This document shows, one piece after another, positions 15,975 to 24,230 of a DNA stretch of 64,000 bases. Origin of the DNA: Streptomyces sp. RPT161 (GTDB lineage: Bacteria > Actinomycetota > Actinomycetes > Streptomycetales > Streptomycetaceae); the NCBI RefSeq assembly GCF_027533845.1, contig NZ_JAPZVN010000024.1, positions 1 through 64,000 on the forward strand, read 5' to 3'. Below the pieces are notes generated by a model, which searched no databases, had not been told where the DNA came from, and saw only the letters and a program-made list of their open reading frames with translations. Positions within the stretch are counted from its first letter, which is position 1; every line of letters begins with the position of its first letter. The position numbers and the translations under genes are program-made.

Positions 15975-17564
15975 ATGGCCAATACGCTCCTCGCCGGGCC
16001 CGAATACCTGGCGAACCGCGAGACCGCCCTCGCACGCCTCGCCGAACTGGACGCCGAACACGCCAAAGCCATCGCCGGAGGCGGCCAGAAGTACGTGGAC
16101 CGGCACCGAGCACGCGGCAGACTGCTGGCCCGCGAGCGGATCGAGCTGCTGCTCGACCCGGACACACCGTTCCTCGAACTCTCCCCGCTCGCCGCCTGGG
16201 GCAGCGACTACCCGGTGGGTGCCTCCATGGTCACCGGCATCGGCGTGATCGAGGGCACCGAGTGCGTGATCACCGCCAACGACCCCACGGTACGCGGCGG
16301 CGCGAGCAACCCCTGGACGCTCAAGAAGGCGCTGCGCGCCAACGAGATCGCGTTCGCCAACCGGCTTCCGCTGGTCAGCCTGGTCGAGTCCGGCGGCGCC
16401 GACCTGCCCAGCCAGAAGGAGATCTTCGTCCCCGGTGGCGCGCTGTTCCGGGACCTGACCCGGTTGTCCGCCGCCGGAATCCCCACCGTGGCCGTGGTGT
16501 TCGGCAACTCCACCGCGGGCGGGGCGTACATACCGGGAATGTCCGACCACGTGATCATGGTGAAGGAGCGTTCCAAGGTCTTCCTCGGCGGGCCGCCGCT
16601 GGTGAAGATGGCCACCGGTGAGGAGAGCGACGACGAGTCGCTCGGCGGCGCCGAGATGCACGCCCGTTCCTCCGGCCTCGCCGACTACTTCGCGGTGGAC
16701 GAACCCGACGCGCTGCGCACCGCCCGACGGGTCGTCGCCCGGCTGTGCTGGCGCAAGTCGGGGCCCGCACCGCGCCCCGACCCGCTGCCGCCGCGCCACG
16801 ACGAGGAGGAACTGCTGGGCATCGTGCCCGGCGACCTGCGTGTCCCGTTCGACCCGCGCGAGGTGATCGCGAGGGTGGTGGACGACTCGGCGTTCGACGA
16901 GTTCAAGCCGCTCTACGGGCCGAGCCTGGCGACCGGTTGGGCCGAACTGCACGGCTATCCGGTGGGCGTACTGGCCAACGCGCGGGGCGTGCTGTTCAGC
17001 GCCGAGTCGCAGAAGGCGGCGCAGTTCATCCAACTGGCCAACCAGCGCGACATCCCGCTGCTGTTCCTGCACAACACCACCGGCTACATGGTGGGCAGGG
17101 AGTACGAGCAGGGCGGCATCATCAAGCACGGCGCGATGATGATCAACGCGGTGGCGAACTCCAGGGTCCCGCACATCTCCGTGCTGATGGGCGCGAGTTA
17201 CGGCGCGGGCCACTACGGCATGTGCGGCCGGGCGTACCAGCCGCGCTTCCTGTTCGCCTGGCCGAGCGCCAAGTCGGCGGTGATGGGTCCCGCGCAGCTC
17301 GCCGGAGTGCTGTCCATCGTCGCCCGCCAGTCGGCGGCGGCGCAGGGCAGGCCGTACGACGAGGAGGCCGACGCCGCGCTGCGCGAGGCGGTGGAGCGGC
17401 AGATCGAGTCGGAGTCACTGCCGATGTTCCTGTCCGGACGGCTCCACGACGACGGTGTGATCGACCCGCGGGACACCCGCACGGTGCTCGGCCTGTGCCT
17501 TTCTGCCATCCACAGCGCGCCCGTCGAAGGGGCGCGCGGCGGATTCGGCGTCTTCCGGATGTAG
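15975..17564 (+). CDS. Acyl-CoA carboxylase, carboxyltransferase (beta) subunit
   Basis: A 529-residue carboxyltransferase of the methylcrotonyl-/geranyl-/propionyl-CoA carboxylase type. N-domain features: KYVDRHRARGRLLARERIEL, SLVESGGADLPSQ, FGNSTAGGAYIPGMSDH (oxyanion and CoA binding); C-domain features: FLHNTTGYMVGREYE and MGASYGAGHYGMCGRAY. SGGADLPSQ and NTTGYMVG are the form found in methylcrotonyl-CoA (LiuB/MccB) and geranyl-CoA (AtuC) carboxylases rather than propionyl-CoA ones. It would carboxylate a branched enoyl-CoA with biotin carried by the next gene's product. ATG 15975 follows GGGAGG. First gene of a five-gene operon ending in a TetR regulator. Confidence 0.9.
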   Translation: MANTLLAGPEYLANRETALARLAELDAEHAKAIAGGGQKYVDRHRARGRLLARERIELLLDPDTPFLELSPLAAWGSDYPVGASMVTGIGVIEGTECVITANDPTVRGGASNPWTLKKALRANEIAFANRLPLVSLVESGGADLPSQKEIFVPGGALFRDLTRLSAAGIPTVAVVFGNSTAGGAYIPGMSDHVIMVKERSKVFLGGPPLVKMATGEESDDESLGGAEMHARSSGLADYFAVDEPDALRTARRVVARLCWRKSGPAPRPDPLPPRHDEEELLGIVPGDLRVPFDPREVIARVVDDSAFDEFKPLYGPSLATGWAELHGYPVGVLANARGVLFSAESQKAAQFIQLANQRDIPLLFLHNTTGYMVGREYEQGGIIKHGAMMINAVANSRVPHISVLMGASYGAGHYGMCGRAYQPRFLFAWPSAKSAVMGPAQLAGVLSIVARQSAAAQGRPYDEEADAALREAVERQIESESLPMFLSGRLHDDGVIDPRDTRTVLGLCLSAIHSAPVEGARGGFGVFRM

Positions 17565-17575
17565 GGGGCTGCTAC

Positions 17576-19486
17576 GTGATCTCTTCCCTGCTGGTGGCGA
17601 ACCGCGGCGAGATCGCCCGCAGGATCTTCAGGACCTGCCGCGAACTCGGCATCGCCACCGTCGCGGTCTACTCCGACCCGGACGCCGACGCCCCGCACGT
17701 ACGCGAGGCCGACGCCGCCGTGCGGCTGCCGGGCAGCGCGCCCGGCGACACGTATCTGCGCGGCGAGCTGATCGTGCGGGCCGCGCACACGGCGGGCGCG
17801 GACGCGGTGCACCCGGGGTACGGATTCCTCTCGGAGAACGCCGGGTTCGCGCGTGCCGTACTGGACGCCGGGTTGACCTGGATCGGCCCGCCGCCCGAGG
17901 CGGTCGAGGCGATGGGGTCGAAGACCCGGGCCAAGACCCTGATGGCGAAGGCCGGTGTGCCGCTGCTGGAACCGGTCGACCCGGCGACCGCCACACCGGA
18001 CCAACTGCCGCTGCTGGTCAAGGCCGCCGCGGGCGGCGGCGGACGCGGTATGCGCGTCGTCCGCGAACTCGGCCATCTCCAGGGAGAGTTGACCGCGGCG
18101 AGGGCCGAGGCGAGCGCCGCGTTCGGGGACGGCGAGGTCTTCGTCGAGCCGTACGTCGAGGACGGCCGCCACATCGAGGTGCAGGTGCTGGCGGACGCGC
18201 ACGGCACGGTGTGGACGCTCGGCGAGCGGGACTGCTCGGTGCAGCGGCGGCACCAGAAGGTCATCGAGGAGACCCCGGCTCCCGGCATCGGCGACGAACT
18301 GCGCCGCACGCTGTACGAGTCGGCCCGCGAGGCGGCACGGACGATCGGCTATGTCGGGGCGGGCACCGTGGAGTTCCTGGTCTCCGGGGACGGCCGCCCG
18401 TACTTCCTGGAGATGAACACCCGCCTACAGGTGGAGCACCCGGTCACCGAGTGCGTGACCGGCCTTGATCTGGTGGCCTGGCAGATCCGGGTGGCCGAGG
18501 GCGCCCGGCTGCCCGGCGAGCCCGCGCCGCCGAGCGGGCACGCGATCGAGGCCCGGCTCTACGCCGAGGACCCGACCCACGACTGGCAGCCGCGCACCGG
18601 CACCGTGCACCGCTTCGCCGTCCGCGCGGCGGACGGCATACGGGTGGACTCCGGCATCGAGGACGGCAGCACGGTCACCGCGCACTACGACCCGCTGCTC
18701 GCCAAGGTCATCGCCCACGCGCCGACCCGGCAGCAGGCGCTGCGGCTGCTCGCCCACACGCTGGAACGGGCCCGGATCCACGGCCCGGTCACCAATCGCG
18801 ACCTGCTGGTGCGGGTGCTGCGCGATCCGCGGTTCGTCGACGGCGGGGTGACCACGGCGTTCCTCGGCCAGCTGCCGCCGACCGCCACCGATCCGGGACC
18901 GGTTCGGCTCGCCGCGCTGGCCGCGGCGCTGTGCGACGCCGCGGGCCGTTCGCCGTTCGGCGGCTGGCGCAACGTACCGTCGCAGCCGCAGTCCAAGCGG
19001 TACCGCGCCGCGCCGAACGGCGAGGAGCACGAGGTCCGCTACCGGCTGGGCCGCGAGGGGCTGCTGGCCGAGGGCCACCCGGACGTCCGGCTGCTGACCC
19101 ACACCACGGACCGTGCGGTGTTCGAAGTGGGCGGTGTGCGCCGCGAGTTCGACGTCTCGGTGTACGGGGACCGGGTGTACGTCGACTCGGCGCTCGGCGC
19201 GGTCGCGCTCACCGCACTGCCGCGCTTCCCGGAGCCGCACACCCGTACCGCGCCGGGTTCACTGATCGCCCCGATGCCCGGCACGGTGGTACGCGTCGCC
19301 GAGGTCGCCGTCGGCGACCGGGTGGCGGCCGGGCAGCCGCTGGTCTGGCTGGAGGCGATGAAGATGGAGCACCAGATCACCGCCCCCGCCTCCGGCACCC
19401 TCAGCACGCTCCAGGCCGCCGTCGGCCGTCAGGTCGAGGTCGGCACCGTACTGGCCGTCGTCACGCAGGAGGGCACCACCGAATGA
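17576..19486 (+). CDS. Biotin-dependent acyl-CoA carboxylase alpha subunit (biotin carboxylase + BCCP)
   Basis: A 636-residue protein combining biotin carboxylase and carrier domain. The N-terminus LLVANRGEIARRIFRTC, the glycine-rich ATP loop KAAAGGGGRGMRVV, the ERDCSVQRRHQKVIEETP motif and EMNTRLQVEHPVTE are intact. A BT-type linker follows, and the biotinylation site EAMKMEHQI lies about 35 residues from the end. It carboxylates its own biotin using ATP and bicarbonate and passes CO2 to the beta subunit encoded 11 bases upstream. Start is GTG 17576, right after GGGGGCTGC. Its stop overlaps the next ATG as ATGA, so the dehydrogenase is translationally coupled. Confidence 0.93.
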   Translation: MISSLLVANRGEIARRIFRTCRELGIATVAVYSDPDADAPHVREADAAVRLPGSAPGDTYLRGELIVRAAHTAGADAVHPGYGFLSENAGFARAVLDAGLTWIGPPPEAVEAMGSKTRAKTLMAKAGVPLLEPVDPATATPDQLPLLVKAAAGGGGRGMRVVRELGHLQGELTAARAEASAAFGDGEVFVEPYVEDGRHIEVQVLADAHGTVWTLGERDCSVQRRHQKVIEETPAPGIGDELRRTLYESAREAARTIGYVGAGTVEFLVSGDGRPYFLEMNTRLQVEHPVTECVTGLDLVAWQIRVAEGARLPGEPAPPSGHAIEARLYAEDPTHDWQPRTGTVHRFAVRAADGIRVDSGIEDGSTVTAHYDPLLAKVIAHAPTRQQALRLLAHTLERARIHGPVTNRDLLVRVLRDPRFVDGGVTTAFLGQLPPTATDPGPVRLAALAAALCDAAGRSPFGGWRNVPSQPQSKRYRAAPNGEEHEVRYRLGREGLLAEGHPDVRLLTHTTDRAVFEVGGVRREFDVSVYGDRVYVDSALGAVALTALPRFPEPHTRTAPGSLIAPMPGTVVRVAEVAVGDRVAAGQPLVWLEAMKMEHQITAPASGTLSTLQAAVGRQVEVGTVLAVVTQEGTTE

Positions 19487-20658
19487 GCGTCACCCTGGAC
19501 AACGCGTTGCTGGACAGCGAGGAACGCCGCGCACTGCGCTCCGCCGTCACCGCCCTGGGCCGCCGCTACGGCCGCGAGTACCTCACCTCGGTCGTCCGCG
19601 AGGGACGGCAGACCGACGAGCTGTGGCGGGAGGCGGCCAAGCTGGGCTATCTGGGCGTCAACCTGCCGCAGGAGTACGGCGGCGGGGGCGGCGGGATCGC
19701 CGAACTGTCCATCGTGCTGGAGGAGTTGGGGGCGACCGGCTGCCCGCTGCTGCTGCTCGTGGTCTCCCCCGCCATCTGCGGCACCGTCATCGCCAGGTTC
19801 GGCACCGAAACGCAGAGGGCTCGCTGGCTGCCGGGGCTCGCCGACGGCTCGGTGCGGATGGCGTTCGGCATCACCGAGCCCGACGCGGGCTCCAACTCGC
19901 ACCGGCTGACCACCACCGCCCGCCGGGACGGCGGCGACTGGCTGCTGTCCGGCCGCAAGGTCTTCATCTCCGGCGTGGACATCGCCGACGCGACCCTGAT
20001 CGTCGGCAGGACCGAGGACGCCAGGACCGGCAAGCTCAAGCCCTGCCTGTTCATCGTCCCGCGCGACGCACCGGGCTTCGAGTTCCGGCCGATACCCATG
20101 GAACTGGTCGCGCCCGAGAAGCAGTTCCAGCTGTTCCTGGACGAGGTACGGCTGCCCGCCGACGCGCTCGTCGGCGACGAGGACGCGGGCCTGCTGCAAC
20201 TGTTCGCCGGACTCAACCCCGAGCGGATCATGACTGCCGCGTTCTCCCTGGGAATGGGCCGCTACGCGCTGGACACGGCTGTGGAGTACGCCCGCACCCG
20301 GCGGGTCTGGGACACGCCGATCGGCGCGCACCAGGCGATCGCCCATCCGCTGGCCCAGGTGCGGATCGAGCTGGAACTGGCCCAGTTGATGATGCGCAAA
20401 GCGGCGTTCCTGTACGACGCCGGCGAGGACATGGCCGCCGGAGAGGCGGCGAACATGGCCAAGTACGCGGCCGCGGAAGCCGGGGCGCACGCCGTCGACC
20501 AGGCCATGCACACCCTCGGCGGCAACGGGCTCACCAAGGAGTACGGCCTGGCGTCGCTGCTGACCGCGTCCCGGGTCGGCCGGATAGCCCCGGTCAGCCG
20601 GGAGATGGTGCTCAACTTCATCTGCCACCACACCCTCGGCCTGCCCAAGTCCTACTGA
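19483..20658 (+). CDS. Acyl-CoA dehydrogenase (isovaleryl-CoA dehydrogenase type)
   Basis: A 391-residue flavoprotein. FAD-binding MAFGITEPDAGSNSHRLTT and the WLLSGRKVFISG loop are clear. The C-terminal position that holds the catalytic Glu in short/medium-chain enzymes is not of the usual YEG form, but a Glu is present in FAGLNPERIMTAAF, which corresponds to the GLDLER site of isovaleryl-CoA dehydrogenase. This supports branched-chain substrates such as isovaleryl- or citronellyl-CoA and fits the carboxylase genes upstream. It overlaps the biotin carboxylase stop by four bases and is followed ten bases later by a hydratase gene. Electron acceptor (ETF) genes are not in the window. Confidence 0.9.
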   Translation: MSVTLDNALLDSEERRALRSAVTALGRRYGREYLTSVVREGRQTDELWREAAKLGYLGVNLPQEYGGGGGGIAELSIVLEELGATGCPLLLLVVSPAICGTVIARFGTETQRARWLPGLADGSVRMAFGITEPDAGSNSHRLTTTARRDGGDWLLSGRKVFISGVDIADATLIVGRTEDARTGKLKPCLFIVPRDAPGFEFRPIPMELVAPEKQFQLFLDEVRLPADALVGDEDAGLLQLFAGLNPERIMTAAFSLGMGRYALDTAVEYARTRRVWDTPIGAHQAIAHPLAQVRIELELAQLMMRKAAFLYDAGEDMAAGEAANMAKYAAAEAGAHAVDQAMHTLGGNGLTKEYGLASLLTASRVGRIAPVSREMVLNFICHHTLGLPKSY

Positions 20659-20668
20659 GGAGCCCCGC

Positions 20669-21397
20669 ATGCCCCACCTCCGACAGGACCACGAACGCGG
20701 CATCCGGATCGTCACCCTCGACTCGCCGCACAACCGCAACGCCCTGTCCACCGGGCTGGTCGCCGAGTTGCACGAGGCGCTGGCGGCGGCGGACAAGGCC
20801 CCGGACACCCGCGCCGTACTGCTCAACCACACCGGAGGCACCTTCTGCGCGGGCGCCGATCTGACCGAGAAGTCCCCCACCGGTCCACGGGCCCTCACCC
20901 AACTGCTGCGCACCGTCGTGGAGTCGACCAAGCCGGTGGTGGCCTGCGTAACCGGCCACGTCCGGGCCGGGGGCCTGGGGCTGCTGGCCGCCTGTGACAT
21001 CGCGGTCGCCGGGCCGAAGGCCACCTTCGCCTTCACCGAGGCACGGCTCGGCCTGGCCCCGGCCGTCATCTCGCTGACCGTGCTGCCACGGATACCGGCC
21101 GCGGACGCGGCCCGCTACTACCTCACCGGCGAGGTGTTCGACACCGCCGAGGCGGTGCGGATGGGGCTGGTGAGCGCCGGCCTGGAGGCGCTGGACGGCA
21201 TCCTCGACGGGCTGCGGGCCGCCTCCCCGCAGGGCCTGGCCGAGTCCAAGCGGCTCACCAGCGCCGCGGTACTGCGCGGCTTCGACCAGGACGCCGTGGC
21301 GTACGCCGAGCAGTCCGCCCGGCTGTTCGCCTCGGCGGAGGCGGCCGAAGGCGTCCGCGCCTTCCTCGAACGCCGGGAGCCGCAATGGGTGTTGTGA
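20669..21397 (+). CDS. Enoyl-CoA hydratase (methylglutaconyl-CoA hydratase-like)
   Basis: A 242-residue crotonase. Oxyanion-hole segments GTFCAGADLTEK and GHVRAGGLGLLAACDI are present, and FAFTEARLGLAPAVISL retains the catalytic glutamate in the form seen in 3-methylglutaconyl-CoA hydratases (LiuC/AtuE). In the operon order carboxylase, dehydrogenase, hydratase, it would hydrate the carboxylated enoyl-CoA. No HMG-CoA lyase gene is found next to it. Start ATG 20669 follows GAGGAG. Its end overlaps the TetR gene by 13 bases. Confidence 0.9.
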   Translation: MPHLRQDHERGIRIVTLDSPHNRNALSTGLVAELHEALAAADKAPDTRAVLLNHTGGTFCAGADLTEKSPTGPRALTQLLRTVVESTKPVVACVTGHVRAGGLGLLAACDIAVAGPKATFAFTEARLGLAPAVISLTVLPRIPAADAARYYLTGEVFDTAEAVRMGLVSAGLEALDGILDGLRAASPQGLAESKRLTSAAVLRGFDQDAVAYAEQSARLFASAEAAEGVRAFLERREPQWVL

Positions 21398-22008
21398 CGC
21401 CGCGCACCGCCACCTTCCCCAAGCAGGACCGCAGCCGGGCGACCCGGCGGCGACTGCTGGAGGCTGCGGTGGCCTGCCTCGCCGAGCGCGGCTGGGGCGG
21501 CAGCACGGTCGCGGTGGTGGCCGAGCGGGCCGGGGTGTCCCGGGGGGCCGCCCAGCACCACTTCCGCACCCGGGAGGACCTGTTCACCGCGGCCATCGAG
21601 CATGTCGCGGAGGAATGGCTGGCGACGCTGCGCGAGCACGCCCGCACCCTGCCGGACAGCGGGGTGCCGCGCACCCGTGCCGTGGTGGAGATGCTGGTCG
21701 GCGTCTACACCGGAGCGCTGTTCCGGGCGGCGCTGCACCTGTGGGTGGCCGCCGCCGACGAGGACCAACTAAGGCCGCGGGTCGTGGCGTTGGAGAGCCG
21801 CATCGGACGGGAGGCACACCGGCTGGCGGTGGAGTTCCTGGGCGCGGACGAGACCGTGCCGGGGGTACGGGAGACGGTGCAGGCCACCTTGGACATGGCG
21901 CGCGGCCTCGGCCTCGCCACTCTGCTGCGCGACGACACCCCGCGGCGCACCGCGATCGTGCGGGAGTGGTCCCGGATCCTGGACTCCGCGCTGCGCCGGG
22001 ACGGCTGA
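21385..22008 (+). CDS. TetR family transcriptional regulator
   Basis: A 207-residue regulator. The N-terminal HTH spans TRRRLLEAAVACLAERGWG, then STVAVVAERAGVSRGAAQHH with FRTREDLF, an unmistakable TetR_N domain; the rest is a helical ligand-binding domain with no recognised signature. It overlaps the end of the hydratase gene by 13 bases and so is the last gene of the catabolic operon, which it probably represses in response to an acyl-CoA intermediate. The palindrome at 15883-15894 is the best operator candidate. Start ATG 21385 is preceded by GGGAG; a GTG at 21394 is the alternative. Confidence 0.9.
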   Translation: MGVVTPRTATFPKQDRSRATRRRLLEAAVACLAERGWGGSTVAVVAERAGVSRGAAQHHFRTREDLFTAAIEHVAEEWLATLREHARTLPDSGVPRTRAVVEMLVGVYTGALFRAALHLWVAAADEDQLRPRVVALESRIGREAHRLAVEFLGADETVPGVRETVQATLDMARGLGLATLLRDDTPRRTAIVREWSRILDSALRRDG

Positions 22009-22057
22009 CCGGCGCGCGTACGCTGGGGGTGGGCACACCCACGACGGTGGGAGATGC

Positions 22058-22363
22058 GTGGCGATGCGTACCGGAAGCGAACCGACACAGGCCCGCAGCG
22101 CGCTGCGGCTGCGGTTGGGGCTGACACTGTTCGGCCTCGTCTGGTCACTGGGCGCCATGGCGGGCTTCGCCGTCGCCCGGCAGCCGGGCTGGGCGGGATT
22201 CTTCGGCGCCGTCGCACTGGTGGCGGTGGTGGATCTCACCGTGATCGTCCACCACATGCACCAGGGCGCCCACTACCAGCCCGGCCGCGACATCCCGCCC
22301 TACTGGCCCGCGGACCGCGCCGCCGACCGCCGCACCCCGTGGTGGCACCGTTTCCGGTTGTGA
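22058..22363 (+). CDS. Small membrane protein (DUF6343-like)
   Basis: A 101-residue protein with a short polar N-terminus (RTGSEPTQARSALRLRL), two hydrophobic helices (LGLTLFGLVWSLGAMAGFA and FFGAVALVAVVDLTVIVHH) and a basic, Trp-rich C-terminus ending PWWHRFRL. I recall this layout as the DUF6343 family, widespread in Streptomyces and of unknown function. Start GTG 22058 follows GGGAG; an ATG six bases on is also possible. It lies 49 bases after the TetR gene and could be read through from that operon. Confidence 0.7.
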   Translation: MAMRTGSEPTQARSALRLRLGLTLFGLVWSLGAMAGFAVARQPGWAGFFGAVALVAVVDLTVIVHHMHQGAHYQPGRDIPPYWPADRAADRRTPWWHRFRL

Positions 22364-22419
22364 CGGCCGGCGGGGGTGTCGCTGCCCGCCGTCACCCGCG
22401 CCCCTCACCGGAACCCGTG

Positions 22420-23970
22420 CTACCGCGTGACGAAGTCGGCCATCATCGCCATGTCCTCGTGCTCCAGGTTGTGGCAGTGGAACAGGAACCGCCCGGTGTA
22501 GTCGGTGAACCGCACGGCGATCTCCGCCGACTGCCCGGGCAGCACGTCCACCGTGTCCTTCCACCCCGCGTCATGGCGTCCCGGCGCCCCTCCGTTACGG
22601 GCCACCACCTGGAACGGGTTGAGATGCACATGTATCGGATGGTGGAAGTCGCTGACGATCCGCCACAGCTCGGTCGTCCCCAGCTTCGGCGCCGCGAGCG
22701 AGCGCCCCGGCAGGTAGGGCATGCCGTTGATCGTCCAACCGGCCGTCGTCCGGCGGAAGGAGAACGTGCGTACCGCCATGGCGCGGCGCGGGTCGAGCCG
22801 TTCGAAGGTGCAGAGCCTGGCTGGCACCGCGGTCTCGTCGACCGGGGCGCGGGTCGCGCCGGAGACGTCGAACCGCATCACCTCCGCCGTGGTACCGCTG
22901 CCGAGGCGGTTGACCAGCCGTACGCGGGTGCCGGGCCGGTAACGGGCGAAGTCGACCACGACGTCGAAGCGTTCGGCCGGAGCCATCGGCAACACGTCGT
23001 GCGGCACCGGCCGTTCCAGTAGCCCGCCGTCCGCGCCGATCTGCACCAGCGCTTCCCCGCCCGGTGGCGGTGGATCCAACTCCAGCCGGTAGATACGGGA
23101 GTTGGAGGCGTTGAGCAGCCGCAGCCGGTACCGCAGCCGCCGTACGTCGAGCACCGGCCAGGGCACGCCGTTGACCAGGATCGTGTCGCCGAGCATCCCT
23201 TCCATCCAGTGGTGGGTCACCCCGGGCATCCCCCACTCGGGGTCGAGCGCCGGATAGTGGAAGGACCCGTCGGCGGCGAAGGACCGGTCGGTGATCATCA
23301 ACGGGATGTCCCGCTCACCGCGCGGCAGCGGCAGCGCCTCCTCCTCGTCGTCGTGCACCAGGTGGAACCCGGCGAGCCCGCGGTAGGCGGACGGACCCGT
23401 GAAGCCCATGCGGTGGTCGTGGTACCAGAGCGTGGCGGCCCGCTGGTCCATCGGATAGCTGTACGTGCGCTCGCCCAGCGTTATCCGCCCCACTCCGCTG
23501 GTGTCGGCCATGGCGTACCGGTGCCGCCTGCTCCAGCCGACCGGCAGTATCAGGTCGGTGGGGTGGCCGTCGCTGTCGTGCGGGGTGTGGCCGCCGTGCA
23601 GATGGACGGCGGCCGGTTGCGGCAGCTCGTTGCGGTGGGTGACCACGGTGCGGCGTCCGGATCTGGAGACCAGCGTCGGCCCCGGATAGCTGCCGTCGTA
23701 GGTCCAAGCCTCGGTTTCGAGCCCGGGGAGTATGCGCAGGTGCGCGACCTGCTGGGTGACCTCGTAGAAGTCCGTGGTGGCGTCGGCGCGCAACGGGCGC
23801 AGCACCGCGGGTACGGGCAGCGGCACCTGGTACGGACGCGGAAGCGGGGCGGCGCTGCGCAGCGGCATCGGCAGCCCGGGGCGGCCGGGCGCCCGCAGCC
23901 GTCCGCCGAACGGGGCACCGGCCGCCAGGCCCGTCCCCGCCGCCGCTGTCAGGAAACGCCGCCGCTTCAT
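22420..23970 (-). CDS. Multicopper oxidase, Tat-exported
   Basis: A 516-residue secreted laccase-like oxidase. The N-terminus MKRRRFLTAAAGTGLAAGA is a twin-arginine signal. All copper-ligand motifs are present in order: HLHGGHTPH, WYHDHRMGF, HHPIHVHLNPF and HCHNLEHEDMAMM, giving three type-2/3 segments and the type-1 site with an axial Met. Motif layout (HDHRMGFTG, wide spacing) resembles CotA, bilirubin oxidase and phenoxazinone-synthase-like enzymes rather than two-domain small laccases. It couples oxidation of phenols or metal ions to O2 reduction outside the cell. AGGAGG sits just upstream of two consecutive ATGs; the second (23970) has the better spacing. It is convergent with the small membrane protein gene. 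Confidence 0.92.
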   Translation of the reverse strand: MKRRRFLTAAAGTGLAAGAPFGGRLRAPGRPGLPMPLRSAAPLPRPYQVPLPVPAVLRPLRADATTDFYEVTQQVAHLRILPGLETEAWTYDGSYPGPTLVSRSGRRTVVTHRNELPQPAAVHLHGGHTPHDSDGHPTDLILPVGWSRRHRYAMADTSGVGRITLGERTYSYPMDQRAATLWYHDHRMGFTGPSAYRGLAGFHLVHDDEEEALPLPRGERDIPLMITDRSFAADGSFHYPALDPEWGMPGVTHHWMEGMLGDTILVNGVPWPVLDVRRLRYRLRLLNASNSRIYRLELDPPPPGGEALVQIGADGGLLERPVPHDVLPMAPAERFDVVVDFARYRPGTRVRLVNRLGSGTTAEVMRFDVSGATRAPVDETAVPARLCTFERLDPRRAMAVRTFSFRRTTAGWTINGMPYLPGRSLAAPKLGTTELWRIVSDFHHPIHVHLNPFQVVARNGGAPGRHDAGWKDTVDVLPGQSAEIAVRFTDYTGRFLFHCHNLEHEDMAMMADFVTR

Positions 23971-24134
23971 CATGCCTCCTCGTCCGCGTCCGCCTCGTGT
24001 GCGTCGCTCGCGGTGTTGTCCCCCCACGCTGCGTCCGGCCCGCGGCGCCCGCCACGCGCGTTGCGCCAACAGGGCGACACTCACGGTCACCATGACGGCT
24101 CCGCGAAGCGTGATCCGGCGTTCACACGACGCCA

Positions 24135-24163
24135 TTGACAAGCGTTCGCCGGAACGTTGTCAT
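24135..24163 (+). promoter_or_regulatory. Candidate promoter/operator of the LAL regulator gene
   Basis: TTGACA at 24135-24140 is a consensus -35 box, and TGTCAT at 24158-24163 is 17 bases downstream and matches the -10 consensus at four of six positions. The same stretch forms a near-palindrome (GACAAGCGTTC at 24137-24147 against GAACGTTGTC at 24152-24161, with one unpaired base), so it may also be a repressor site. It is placed 70 bases before the GTG start. Confidence 0.5.
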
Positions 24164-24230
24164 GAGCACACGCATGGGCGTTCGAACGATCCCGCCCATC
24201 GTCGTCGGATTCCGGGCGAAGGGTGGGACC

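Noticed and set aside
16745-17575. Upstream extension of the biotin carboxylase frame into the beta-subunit gene
   Set aside because: Sequence is Arg/Gly-rich shadow; the GTG at 17576 gives the normal N-terminus.
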